Shown here: positions 1-8,199 of the stretch, one piece after another
Layout of the letters: each line of letters begins with the position of its first letter
Position numbering within the stretch: position 1 is the stretch's first letter
From: Spirochaeta cellobiosiphila DSM 17781
GTDB taxonomy: Bacteria > Spirochaetota > Spirochaetia > DSM-17781
Assembly: GCF_000426705.1 (NCBI RefSeq)
Contig: NZ_KE384555.1
Span: 344,362 to 408,361 of the forward strand
DNA: 64,000 nt
Reading direction: 5' to 3'
Position numbers and translations under genes: made by a program
The notes under the pieces: model-generated
Database searches by the model: none
What the model saw: the letters and a program-made list of their open reading frames with translations, nothing else
Told to the model about the DNA's origin: nothing

Positions 1-1
1 A

Positions 2-787
2 AATGATGCTAATGCCGAAGCCATCGTAGAGGAAAAAGAAGCAAACCCACTTGTTGAAACATTCCTGAATAATACTTGGAGACCAGAATATTTTCTTTCC
101 ATGATGAATCAGGGAACCATTGATTTAAATGAATTTAGACCTGAATATGGCCTCTTTCCACTACGTGATACAAAACAAATTTCTATTGTTCTGCCCAATC
201 GAAGCTTAACAGAAGAATATACGGATATAGCGAAATTAGGATATAGCCATTACGCGGCAATGGGAACCAAAATACAAATAAGGTTTTATGGGGATAAAAA
301 AATAAGTGTTCAGTATAATTATAATGGTCGAGAATATTCAGAAGTATTCATACGTACAGACCAAGATATACAGGAAATAATCCTAAAAGAAAAAACAAGA
401 AGACAGGTAGAATATAATACACTAATTAGCAAGGGCAAATTACTTACAAGTACAGCCTATGGAACCCTTGTTTTTGATGATAATAATCAATTCAACTGGC
501 AAGACTATAACAGACTAGTACCAGACGTTATACCACAGGGGTTAACAGGAAAAGGCTTTGTGCGTTTTGATGTCTTCCTCTCTTCCCAAATGAAACACAA
601 CTATCAAGGGGCAATGACCCTTAATTTTGATAGTTTAACAGGATCTAAATCTGTTGTGTTTATGTTTAACTATACGTCATCAGGAATCCAACTCGTCTAT
701 GTCCCTAATAAAAATATGCGAGGGGATATGATCTATGATGAAGCTTTTAGTCCCACAGTTGTATTCTTTAACTACTCGGAGCAATAA
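2..787 (+). CDS. Hypothetical protein, 5' end outside window
   Basis: The reading frame is open from base 2 to a TAA at 785-787, so the protein's N-terminus lies outside the window. An internal ATG at 101 is not needed as a start because 33 sense codons precede it. The visible 261 residues are polar, rich in Tyr, Asn and Phe, and look beta-strand-rich, with no membrane segment or catalytic motif I recognise. An exported or periplasmic protein is possible, but the signal region is not visible. The next gene, an ABC-F ATPase, begins on the base after the stop codon, so the two are probably co-transcribed. I do not recognise the family. Confidence 0.8.
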   Translation, partial: NDANAEAIVEEKEANPLVETFLNNTWRPEYFLSMMNQGTIDLNEFRPEYGLFPLRDTKQISIVLPNRSLTEEYTDIAKLGYSHYAAMGTKIQIRFYGDKKISVQYNYNGREYSEVFIRTDQDIQEIILKEKTRRQVEYNTLISKGKLLTSTAYGTLVFDDNNQFNWQDYNRLVPDVIPQGLTGKGFVRFDVFLSSQMKHNYQGAMTLNFDSLTGSKSVVFMFNYTSSGIQLVYVPNKNMRGDMIYDEAFSPTVVFFNYSEQ

Positions 788-2719
788 GTGATCCAATTAA
801 CTAAAGTCTCTCTAGCATTTGGTGATAGGGATATATTAAAAGAGGTATCTCTCCAACTATCAAAAGAGGTTAAATCTGCCCTATCTGGTGCTAATGGAGC
901 TGGAAAATCAACTTTACTAAAAATCGTTGCTGGGATAGTGAGCATCGATTCAGGAACGGTCTCATTATCAAAAGACTTTAGATTAGGATATCTACCACAA
1001 GGTGGTTTAGAAGCAGAAAACGGTCTTTCTCTGTGGGAAGAAACGGAGAAAGCCTATAGTTTCTATAAAGAGCTTGAGATACAAGCCCATAAAATAGCAG
1101 AGCAACTAGCAACGGAAAAGGATCCAGACAAACAGTCCCAGTTGATTCTGGACCATCATAACCTCCAAGAAACCATTCTCCACAGCGGGTATTATGAAAA
1201 AGATCAATCCATTGGTACTATCCTAAATGGTTTAGGATTTAAGAGCGATGATTATAATAAAGAAGCGGCTTCCTTCTCTGGTGGCTGGCAAATGCGTATT
1301 GCCCTCGCCAAGGTATTGCTTGAACATCCAGATTTCCTTCTTTTAGACGAACCAACTAACTATTTAGATATAGAGGCAAAAGATTGGCTCCAAAGTTTTC
1401 TTTCAGCTTATGAGGGAGGATTTCTATTGGTTAGTCATGATAGACACTTTCTTGACCAATGTGTAAATCAAGTTATCGAAGTTTTTCATGGTGGATTGGA
1501 GATATACAAAGGAAACTACTCCCAATATCAGAGTAAAAGAGAAGAAGAACTGAAATCTCTTATGTCTGAATATGAGAAACAACAGGAGGAGTTACAAAAG
1601 CTCGATGATTTTATTAGTCGATTTAGATATAATGCCAGTAAAGCAAAGTTGGTACAAAGCCGTATAAAACAACGAGATAAAATCCAACTTATTCAAATAC
1701 CAGAAGGAATGATTCCCATACATTTTCATTTTCCTCCTCCTCCACATTCAGGCAAGCAAGTATTAGATTTGGAAAATCTGAATAAATCCTATGGAAACCA
1801 CAAAGTTTTAGTCGATGTCAATTTAAATCTAACCCGAGGGGAGAAGTTGGTTATAACTGGTGTTAATGGTGCAGGAAAGTCTACTTTAATGCGGATTTTA
1901 GCTGGTGAGGACACAAACTTCCAAGGTACCGTTAAATGGGGAACTGATGTAAAAATCGGTTATTTCAGTCAAGATCATGAAAATAAATTAAAACCATCAA
2001 ATACTATTTTAGAAGAACTGGAAAGCTCAAGTCCAACCAGTATGTTACCTCAACTTCGTAACTTACTGGGTGCTTTTTTATTCAAAGGTGACGATGTTTT
2101 TAAACAGGTTTCAGTGTTATCTGGTGGAGAAAAAAGCAGGTTAAGCCTACTTAAGCTTTTACTAAGTCCTGCAAACCTCCTTATTTTGGATGAGCCGACT
2201 AATCATTTAGATCTAACCAGTAAAGACGTACTCCTGGAAGCCTTAAAAGAATATGAGGGAACCTTATTGTTTGTTAGTCATGATAGGTACTTTATTGAAA
2301 AACTAGCCACTTCTGTACTGGAATTATCAGTAAATGGTCCTCGTTTATTTCCTGGAGACTATCAGTATTATCGATATCGTCTGGAGGCAGAAGCCAAAGG
2401 CGAGACGACTAGGTCTGAGTTAGTTCAGGAATCAAAATCCACTCTAGAAGATTTATCATCAGGGAAAGAAGAACATTTAAGACAGAAAGAATTGAAGAAG
2501 GAACGCAAAAAATGGGAACGGATATCCGAAGATTCACAAAATAAAATCTCCCATATAGAACTTGTTATTCAAGATAAGGAGAAGAGTCTAGCAAGTCCTG
2601 AGATATATTCAGACCCCATTAAAAGTCGAGAAATTCAAGATGAGTTAGAAAAACTACATAAAGACTTAGAAGATTGTCTTCTCACTTGGGAAGAGGCAGA
2701 AATAAAGCTAAGCGAATAA
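788..2719 (+). CDS. ABC-F family ATPase (YheS/YdiF type)
   Basis: A soluble ribosome-associated ABC-F protein of 643 aa with two ATP-binding cassettes and no membrane segment. Cassette 1 has Walker A GANGAGKST near residue 35, a degenerate signature FSGGW and Walker B/D-loop LLLDEPTNYLD. Cassette 2 has GVNGAGKST near residue 358, LSGGEKSR and LILDEPTNHLD. The charged linker (about 240-300) carries the DFISRFRYNASKAK segment typical of the YheS/YdiF branch. A coiled-coil tail covers about 545-643. The start is GTG, directly after the upstream stop codon. The gene overlaps the convergent Hsp70 gene by 12 bp. ABC-F proteins act on stalled or initiating ribosomes or in antibiotic protection; which applies here cannot be read from sequence. 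Confidence 0.93.
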   Translation: MIQLTKVSLAFGDRDILKEVSLQLSKEVKSALSGANGAGKSTLLKIVAGIVSIDSGTVSLSKDFRLGYLPQGGLEAENGLSLWEETEKAYSFYKELEIQAHKIAEQLATEKDPDKQSQLILDHHNLQETILHSGYYEKDQSIGTILNGLGFKSDDYNKEAASFSGGWQMRIALAKVLLEHPDFLLLDEPTNYLDIEAKDWLQSFLSAYEGGFLLVSHDRHFLDQCVNQVIEVFHGGLEIYKGNYSQYQSKREEELKSLMSEYEKQQEELQKLDDFISRFRYNASKAKLVQSRIKQRDKIQLIQIPEGMIPIHFHFPPPPHSGKQVLDLENLNKSYGNHKVLVDVNLNLTRGEKLVITGVNGAGKSTLMRILAGEDTNFQGTVKWGTDVKIGYFSQDHENKLKPSNTILEELESSSPTSMLPQLRNLLGAFLFKGDDVFKQVSVLSGGEKSRLSLLKLLLSPANLLILDEPTNHLDLTSKDVLLEALKEYEGTLLFVSHDRYFIEKLATSVLELSVNGPRLFPGDYQYYRYRLEAEAKGETTRSELVQESKSTLEDLSSGKEEHLRQKELKKERKKWERISEDSQNKISHIELVIQDKEKSLASPEIYSDPIKSREIQDELEKLHKDLEDCLLTWEEAEIKLSE

Positions 2720-3958
2720 CTCTCTTGCCTTTAATGTTAATCCGTGTCCAACACTACTAAAGGTATCCCCTTCTATGACCTTTGATTGGGAACATAAACT
2801 GAGTATCCGATCTCGTATTAAAGGAATTTGAGATGTTCCGCCAGTAAAAAAGATGGTACGGACATCTTTAGGGGTGACCCCACCTTGTCGTAATGTTTCT
2901 TCCAGAGCCTGTATAATTTTTTCACTTAAATGATTAATGGCGTTGTTAAATTGATCTATATTCCATTGAATATTAATGGCCGGATTGAACAACTTTATTT
3001 CTTTATGAATTTCATTATCACCAGATAATCCAATTTTGACCTGCTCAGAGGCTCCTAATAAATAGTAGGGCAGTTGATTATCAACGACATATTTTAAATT
3101 TATGAAATCTACTTTGTTTTTTTGTTGTTTTGTCAATTCATCCAATAGCATATGATTAGAGTTGTTTTGCATAAAAAGATTGATCTTTTCCCATGTAGAC
3201 AGCTCTGTATAAATCCAATGAGGAACAGGTCTACCATTATCCATGTTCTTTTTATATCCTAGATGGGTCATGATAGTAGCCAGATTTACTTCCCTATCAA
3301 AATCATCTCCTGCTACATGAACACTATGATAACCCAGGATGTTCTGAGCCCTTTCCTTTTTATCAATTTTAGGGTGAAGTCTTACTAACGAAAAATCTGA
3401 AGTTCCCCCACCCAAATCTACTATCAGTGCTAGAGTCTCTTCCTGAAGATCTTGTTCATAACTATAGGCCGCAGCGATAGGTTCGTATTCAAATAAGATA
3501 TTTTTAAAACCAATTGATCTTAAGATATCCTCATAGGCCCGTTCAGAGGCCTTATCAACTTCCCTGCTTACATTAGAATAAAAAACCGGACGACCGGCTA
3601 CAACAGAATCAATGGGACTATTATAATGAGCTTCCACTTTGTTTTTAATATTATTAATATAAATGGCAATCAACTGGGTTAAGGGGATCTCTTTAGAACC
3701 AATACGGGTTTGATGGTTTTGAAGAGAAGAGCCTAAAATACTTTTTAACGACTTCAGATAACGTCCTGAGGTTCCTATCTTATGCATATTATTAGCAGTA
3801 TTACCAAAAAAATAAGTCTCTAAATCTGTATGATAAAATAAAGTACTAGGCATTACACCTTTACCTTGATCATCGATAGGTACAACACTAACTTCTTGAT
3901 CTATGCCAAAACCAGCCACAGAATTTGAGGTTCCAAAATCTAATCCCATATATTTCAT
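2708..3958 (-). CDS. Hsp70-family chaperone (YegD-like)
   Basis: A 416-aa actin-fold ATPase with the Hsp70 nucleotide-binding landmarks: phosphate-1 loop LDFGTSNS (about 6-13), phosphate-2 VDLGGGTSDFS (about 186-196) and adenosine loop FFTGGTSQIPLI near residue 370. The middle segments AGRPVF and FEYEPIAAAYSYE closely follow E. coli YegD. It is much shorter than DnaK and lacks the full substrate-binding and lid domains, so it is an atypical Hsp70 rather than the general chaperone. No DnaJ or GrpE is adjacent. It overlaps the convergent ABC-F gene by 12 bp. The substrate is unknown. Confidence 0.85.
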   Translation of the reverse strand: MKYMGLDFGTSNSVAGFGIDQEVSVVPIDDQGKGVMPSTLFYHTDLETYFFGNTANNMHKIGTSGRYLKSLKSILGSSLQNHQTRIGSKEIPLTQLIAIYINNIKNKVEAHYNSPIDSVVAGRPVFYSNVSREVDKASERAYEDILRSIGFKNILFEYEPIAAAYSYEQDLQEETLALIVDLGGGTSDFSLVRLHPKIDKKERAQNILGYHSVHVAGDDFDREVNLATIMTHLGYKKNMDNGRPVPHWIYTELSTWEKINLFMQNNSNHMLLDELTKQQKNKVDFINLKYVVDNQLPYYLLGASEQVKIGLSGDNEIHKEIKLFNPAINIQWNIDQFNNAINHLSEKIIQALEETLRQGGVTPKDVRTIFFTGGTSQIPLIRDRILSLCSQSKVIEGDTFSSVGHGLTLKARELFA

Positions 3959-4134
3959 AAGGGCGCTATTCTAATAACAATACTTAACTTTGGCAACAGC
4001 AATTAACGATCCAATATACAGCTTTGATTGTTTAGATCTTACCTTTCAGTATAGTTCATATGAACAAACTCAATTTTTCCAGAGGATAATATTTCGTCCC
4101 TTGACCAATCTCAAGCCGATGATAAACTCAATGG

Positions 4135-5049
4135 TTAAAAGATAAAATTAATAACATCATTTCCCGAAGAGGAACTAGCTTGTTGAACAGGTCCAGCCAG
4201 GAAAGGAACATCCACACGACTAACCCCTTCCCAAAGGAAATCCAGGAAATATCCAGTTAAACAAACCGTTACACCAACAGGAGTTCCAGAGGATTTAACT
4301 CTAGCAGGTAATGCCCTCTCAAAAAGATCTCTTTGTTCAGAACCATAAATTTCACCATTGGCTTTAATATCAATCCATAAATCAGGATTAGGGAATTGAT
4401 CTTCCCATTCTTCAAAAAAAGTATCCCGACATATTGTAAAAGACACAAGTTTATCATCAATCAAAAAGGAATGAGCATCAGCAATATTTCCGGGATCTAA
4501 ATTGCAAATATCTTTTTCAAAAGGAGTAAGGTATACTTTATCCTGCTCATAGAGAACATCACCTCCAGGAGTATATACAGTCCCTCTGTTTGTTAACTTA
4601 TGGTGTTCGTTGTCATAATGGAAATAGGATCCGCTCAATATATAGACATTATATTTCTTTGCTAATTTTGCAAAATGGTTCCATTCTGTTTGGACGTCTA
4701 CACTAGTATCAATAAAGAATTCTCTCATACTAGAATATTGCTTCTCTTTAGAAATGAGCTCAAATGCTTCTTGAAATGTACTAGCCTCTTTCCAATAAAT
4801 TTGATACTTGGCCAAACTATAGAGAACACCAATATATTCTGGAAAGATAACGAAACGTATTCTCTTATTTTCAGAGAGGACCTCAGCAGTATGCTTGTCG
4901 ACTTCTGCCCAGAAAGCATCCTCACTGACCAAAATATCAGGAGTAATTCGAAACTGTAGACCTACACCATTTATGGGATTTTCATTTACAGCACTAAGTG
5001 TTCCTGTTAATAATAACAGGAACACTAAGATTAAAAAATTATTCCTCAC
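4135..5049 (-). CDS. Exported nitrilase-superfamily (carbon-nitrogen hydrolase) protein
   Basis: 304 aa. Residues 1-20 form a signal peptide (basic MRNN, a long Leu/Val core, then LSA). The nitrilase-fold triad is visible: Glu71 in FPEYIG, Lys171 in EQDKVYLTPFE and Cys207 in SFTICRDTFF. The family hydrolyses non-peptide C-N bonds (amidases, nitrilases, acyltransferases). Most members are cytoplasmic, so the signal peptide is noteworthy. The start overlaps the 3' end of the upstream Gfo/Idh/MocA gene by 11 bp, which suggests translational coupling. Substrate unknown. Confidence 0.8.
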   Translation of the reverse strand: MRNNFLILVFLLLLTGTLSAVNENPINGVGLQFRITPDILVSEDAFWAEVDKHTAEVLSENKRIRFVIFPEYIGVLYSLAKYQIYWKEASTFQEAFELISKEKQYSSMREFFIDTSVDVQTEWNHFAKLAKKYNVYILSGSYFHYDNEHHKLTNRGTVYTPGGDVLYEQDKVYLTPFEKDICNLDPGNIADAHSFLIDDKLVSFTICRDTFFEEWEDQFPNPDLWIDIKANGEIYGSEQRDLFERALPARVKSSGTPVGVTVCLTGYFLDFLWEGVSRVDVPFLAGPVQQASSSSGNDVINFIF

Positions 5050-6013
5050 CAGGATAGACTAAGCCCCATTTTGCTCTAGTATCATCCATAAATTTCATGA
5101 TTTGTAATGTTTCTTCATGTGTCATTTCAGGACTTTCCAATAATCCTTTTTCTAGACATTCTGCAAAGTGATCTGCTTCGAACTGATACCCTGGTCCATC
5201 GAATGGGTATTTAAGATGTTGAGATTTACCATCTTGTGTAATAATTAACTCTTGAGGCTTAAACAAGGGAGAAACGATTTCTAAAGTCCCTTCCGTTCCA
5301 ATGAACTTTCCTTTAGCTTCAAAAGGAGTATGCATATCAAAGTGTAATTTTCCCCGAGCCCCACTTTCGTAGCTGGTTATAAGATCATCGTCAATATCAA
5401 CACCAGTTTTACCTATGACAGCTTTTTGATCTTTTAATGATATAGTACCAAGGAGCCATTGGGTTATATTGATAGGATAAACGCCCATATCCAATAAAGC
5501 ACCACCGCCTAATTTTTTATTTAATAATCGATCTTCCACATCACCATCGTGATCAAGAACAAAAGATGCTTCACAATCTGTTACTTTTCCAATCTTACCA
5601 GACTGGATTATTGATCTAGCTTCAATTAATCCAGGTATATAGCGAGACCAAAAGGCTTCCATTAAAAACAAACCCTTTTCTTTTGCCAAATTAATCATTT
5701 CAAGAGATTCTGCATGATTAATAGCAAAAGGCTTCTCACATAAAACATGTTTACCATGATTAAGGCACAACAAAGTGTTTTCCTTATGAAAGCTATGTGG
5801 AGTAGCCACATAGATAGCATTAACCTCAGGATCCCTAAGGAGATCCTCATAACTACCATAGCTTTTCCCAACGCCATATTTACCAGCAAATTCTTCGGCT
5901 TTTTCTAGTGAACGGGAACCAACCGCATACAGTTCACCTGTTTTTGAATATTTTAAACTCTCAGCAAATAGATGAGCTATACGTCCAGCTCCAATGATTC
6001 CCCATTTGATCAT
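5039..6013 (-). CDS. Gfo/Idh/MocA-family NAD(P)-dependent oxidoreductase
   Basis: The N-terminal Rossmann fold begins MIKWGIIGAGRIAH (GxGxxA type), followed by the family's CEKPFAINHAES segment with the EKP motif that carries the catalytic lysine, and a C-terminal beta-sheet domain. I take the ATG at 6013 as the start because a Shine-Dalgarno AAAGGGAG lies just upstream; a longer frame reaching 6046 lacks one. This gives 324 aa. Relatives oxidise or reduce sugars, inositols or trans-dihydrodiols; the substrate here is unknown. The downstream secreted nitrilase-fold gene overlaps its end, so the two form a small operon. Confidence 0.87.
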   Translation of the reverse strand: MIKWGIIGAGRIAHLFAESLKYSKTGELYAVGSRSLEKAEEFAGKYGVGKSYGSYEDLLRDPEVNAIYVATPHSFHKENTLLCLNHGKHVLCEKPFAINHAESLEMINLAKEKGLFLMEAFWSRYIPGLIEARSIIQSGKIGKVTDCEASFVLDHDGDVEDRLLNKKLGGGALLDMGVYPINITQWLLGTISLKDQKAVIGKTGVDIDDDLITSYESGARGKLHFDMHTPFEAKGKFIGTEGTLEIVSPLFKPQELIITQDGKSQHLKYPFDGPGYQFEADHFAECLEKGLLESPEMTHEETLQIMKFMDDTRAKWGLVYPGEE

Positions 6014-6129
6014 AGTTACTCCCTTTATTTTCTGACAAAAATACACCTAATTCTAAAGGACACATAAACAGGTTGGCAAGAGAAATTTATTAGCTTGATA
6101 AGATCCCTCTTTTACCTTACTTTTTCTAT

Positions 6130-6894
6130 ATGAAAAGTATATACACATGGAACGTTAATGGAATCAGAGCTGCCGAAAAAAAAGGTCTATTTGATTGGAT
6201 GGATGAAATAGATCCAGATATTCTGGCTCTCCAGGAAACAAAAGCCCAACCAGAACAGTTAACAGAAAACTTTCTTAATCGCCAGGGCTATCATACCTAT
6301 TGGGCAAGTGCGGTAAAAAAAGGTTACTCAGGTGTTGTAGCATATACAAAAGAAGAACCTCAAAAAGTAGAGAATTTGGGTATTGAAGAATTTGATTCAG
6401 AAGGTCGCTTTCAAGCCCTTCATTTTACAGATTACATTTTGATTAACAGTTACTTTCCCAATTCCCAAGAAAAAGGAAAGAGACTTGATTATAAATTAGC
6501 TTATCTGGATGCCGTGTTAGAATATGCATCCAATATTGTCAACAGTGGAAAAAATGTGCTCATTTGTGGCGATTATAACATTGCACACAAACCTATTGAT
6601 TTGGCGAATCCAAAAAGTAATGTAAAGAACCCCGGTTATTTACCTGAAGAAAGGGCTTGGATGGACAAATTCCTGGAAGCGGGATATGTAGATACTTTCA
6701 GGTTATTTAACAAAGAACCTCACCAATATACATGGTGGTCCTACAGAATGAATGCCAGAGAGAGAAATATAGGGTGGCGTATTGACTATCATTGTGTTAA
6801 TCAATCTTTTTCTTCAAAAGTAAAGGATTGTCTCATATATAATCAAGTTCTTGGTTCAGATCATTGTCCTGTACGAATTGATTTAGACATATAA
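6130..6894 (+). CDS. xth: Exodeoxyribonuclease III / AP endonuclease
   Basis: 254 aa, a normal ExoIII length. Endonuclease/exonuclease/phosphatase motifs appear in order: WNVNGIRAA (7-15), LQETKAQ with the metal-binding Glu, GYSGVV, CGDYNIAH with catalytic Asp and Asn, GWRIDY and the terminal GSDHCPV with the catalytic Asp-His. It cleaves the phosphodiester 5' of abasic sites and trims blocked 3' ends in base excision repair. It reads toward hslO, with 58 bp and a hairpin between them. Confidence 0.95.
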   Translation: MKSIYTWNVNGIRAAEKKGLFDWMDEIDPDILALQETKAQPEQLTENFLNRQGYHTYWASAVKKGYSGVVAYTKEEPQKVENLGIEEFDSEGRFQALHFTDYILINSYFPNSQEKGKRLDYKLAYLDAVLEYASNIVNSGKNVLICGDYNIAHKPIDLANPKSNVKNPGYLPEERAWMDKFLEAGYVDTFRLFNKEPHQYTWWSYRMNARERNIGWRIDYHCVNQSFSSKVKDCLIYNQVLGSDHCPVRIDLDI

Positions 6895-6911
6895 ATTTAC
6901 TTTTCTTCCTT

Positions 6912-6944
6912 ACCCCCCTTTCTTGTTGACTTAAGAGAGGGGGT
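6912..6944 (+). promoter_or_regulatory. Hairpin burying the hslO ribosome binding site
   Basis: The arms 6912-6924 (A, six C, TTTCTT) and 6933-6944 (AAGAGAGGGGGT) pair over about 12 bp with one bulged C, closing an 8-nt loop. The 3' arm is the purine-rich Shine-Dalgarno of hslO, 9 nt before its TTG start. It could stop xth transcription weakly, since only a modest T run follows, or hold back hslO translation until melted. Seen: the pairing. Inferred: regulation. Confidence 0.5.
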
Positions 6945-6952
6945 CAAGTATT

Positions 6953-7858
6953 TTGATTACCATGATTAGACGCTATGAAGATCCTCAGCATAACGAGGAT
7001 AAAATGTTCAATTTCTTTCTTGATAAAGGACAATTCAGAGGTGCCATAGTTCATGGGACTGCTATGATTCGTGAAATGAAAGAAAACCACAACCTGGGAA
7101 TCCTGGAAACATTGATTCTTGGACAATCCTATTTAGCAGGTGCTTTATTGACTTCAAACCTAAAAGGAGGAGATAGAGTCGCTTTTGATGTGAAATGCAA
7201 TGGTCCTGTTGAAGGAATATTTGTTGAATCCAATTATGATGGACATGTACGTGGGTACTTAAAAAACGACAATATTCCCTTAGACAAGGAACTGGAAAGT
7301 TTTGATACAAGCCCTTTTATAGGTAAGGGGACCTTATCCTTTACCAAATATGTCTCTGAAGATTCCCAGCCATTCACTGGTACTGTAGAACTGCAATATG
7401 GTTCAATAGCCAAAGATTTAGCCTACTATTTCACACAAAGTGAACAATTACCTACAGCACTTGAACTGTCCATTCTTTTTGATAAAGAAGGAAATGTAAG
7501 TTCTGCAGGAGGACTTTTAATACAGTCTATGCCCGGAACAAGTCAAGAAAGGCTGGATGAAATAACTTCCCTTTTATTTGATAAAATATCCATAGCCAAA
7601 CAAATGGCTAATGGGGAAGACGTGGTAAACATATTGTTTGAAGACTTTAAGCATTTCTCCCCCCAAATCATCGGCAACAAACCTATAGAGTTCTTCTGCC
7701 CTTGTTCGAAGGACAGATTTGGCTCCTTTCTCAAAAGCTTACCTAAGAAAGATAAAAAAGAAATATCGACTCAAGGACCATTCCCCTTAGTCCTTAACTG
7801 TCATAATTGTGGTTCGGAATACTCTTTTTCAAAAGAAGAACTAAAAGAAATCCTATAA
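6953..7858 (+). CDS. hslO: Redox-regulated chaperone Hsp33
   Basis: 301 aa. The N-terminal two-thirds is the Hsp33 core fold. The C-terminal zinc/redox switch has CPCSKDRF (CxC, near residue 243) and CHNCGSEY (CxxC, near 282), the four cysteines that bind zinc when reduced and form disulfides when oxidised, activating holdase activity in the cytoplasm. The TTG at 6953 is preferred because the GAGAGGGGG Shine-Dalgarno ends 9 nt upstream; the next in-frame ATG at 6962 would be 18 nt away. The chaperone suits the oxidative-stress genes found further downstream. Confidence 0.93.
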   Translation: MITMIRRYEDPQHNEDKMFNFFLDKGQFRGAIVHGTAMIREMKENHNLGILETLILGQSYLAGALLTSNLKGGDRVAFDVKCNGPVEGIFVESNYDGHVRGYLKNDNIPLDKELESFDTSPFIGKGTLSFTKYVSEDSQPFTGTVELQYGSIAKDLAYYFTQSEQLPTALELSILFDKEGNVSSAGGLLIQSMPGTSQERLDEITSLLFDKISIAKQMANGEDVVNILFEDFKHFSPQIIGNKPIEFFCPCSKDRFGSFLKSLPKKDKKEISTQGPFPLVLNCHNCGSEYSFSKEELKEIL

Positions 7859-7859
7859 C

Positions 7860-7883
7860 CTGCCCATTATCGGGCAGATTTTT
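7860..7883 (+). terminator. Rho-independent terminator after hslO
   Basis: CTGCCC (7860-7865) pairs perfectly with GGGCAG (7872-7877) across a 6-nt loop and is followed by five T. It begins two bases after the hslO stop codon. Confidence 0.8.
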
Positions 7884-7927
7884 CCACATTTATTGCTTTT
7901 CTCAGTTAATAGGTCTATATAAAGATT

Positions 7928-8185
7928 ATGCATGAGGAATACTTAACCTATCTATTAGAATCCTATCCTCTGGATAAAACTCAAATGAAGAATCTTATAG
8001 GAGATATCTTGGAGTACTTTTCAGAGAATCAGGAGGAATATATCCAGAGACGTCATTATGAACTTCAAAAGGATGGGCTCAAAAATAATGAAATCTACGA
8101 TCTTATTCATAAAGAGATAGAACAACGTCTATTTTTAGGTAATCCCCTCACTACAAGGCAAATTCGCCGCATTATTTACGGATAA
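7928..8185 (+). CDS. Small hypothetical protein upstream of glmS
   Basis: 85 aa, charged and predicted mostly helical, with no signal peptide or membrane segment. The N-terminal half is acidic; the C-terminus (RQIRRIIYG) is basic. It lies between the hslO terminator and glmS, ending 14 bp before glmS, so it is probably co-transcribed with glmS. The ATG has no strong Shine-Dalgarno. I do not recognise a family, but the codon usage and tight spacing make it a likely real gene. Confidence 0.7.
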   Translation: MHEEYLTYLLESYPLDKTQMKNLIGDILEYFSENQEEYIQRRHYELQKDGLKNNEIYDLIHKEIEQRLFLGNPLTTRQIRRIIYG

Positions 8186-8199
8186 GGAGTTCAATCAAC

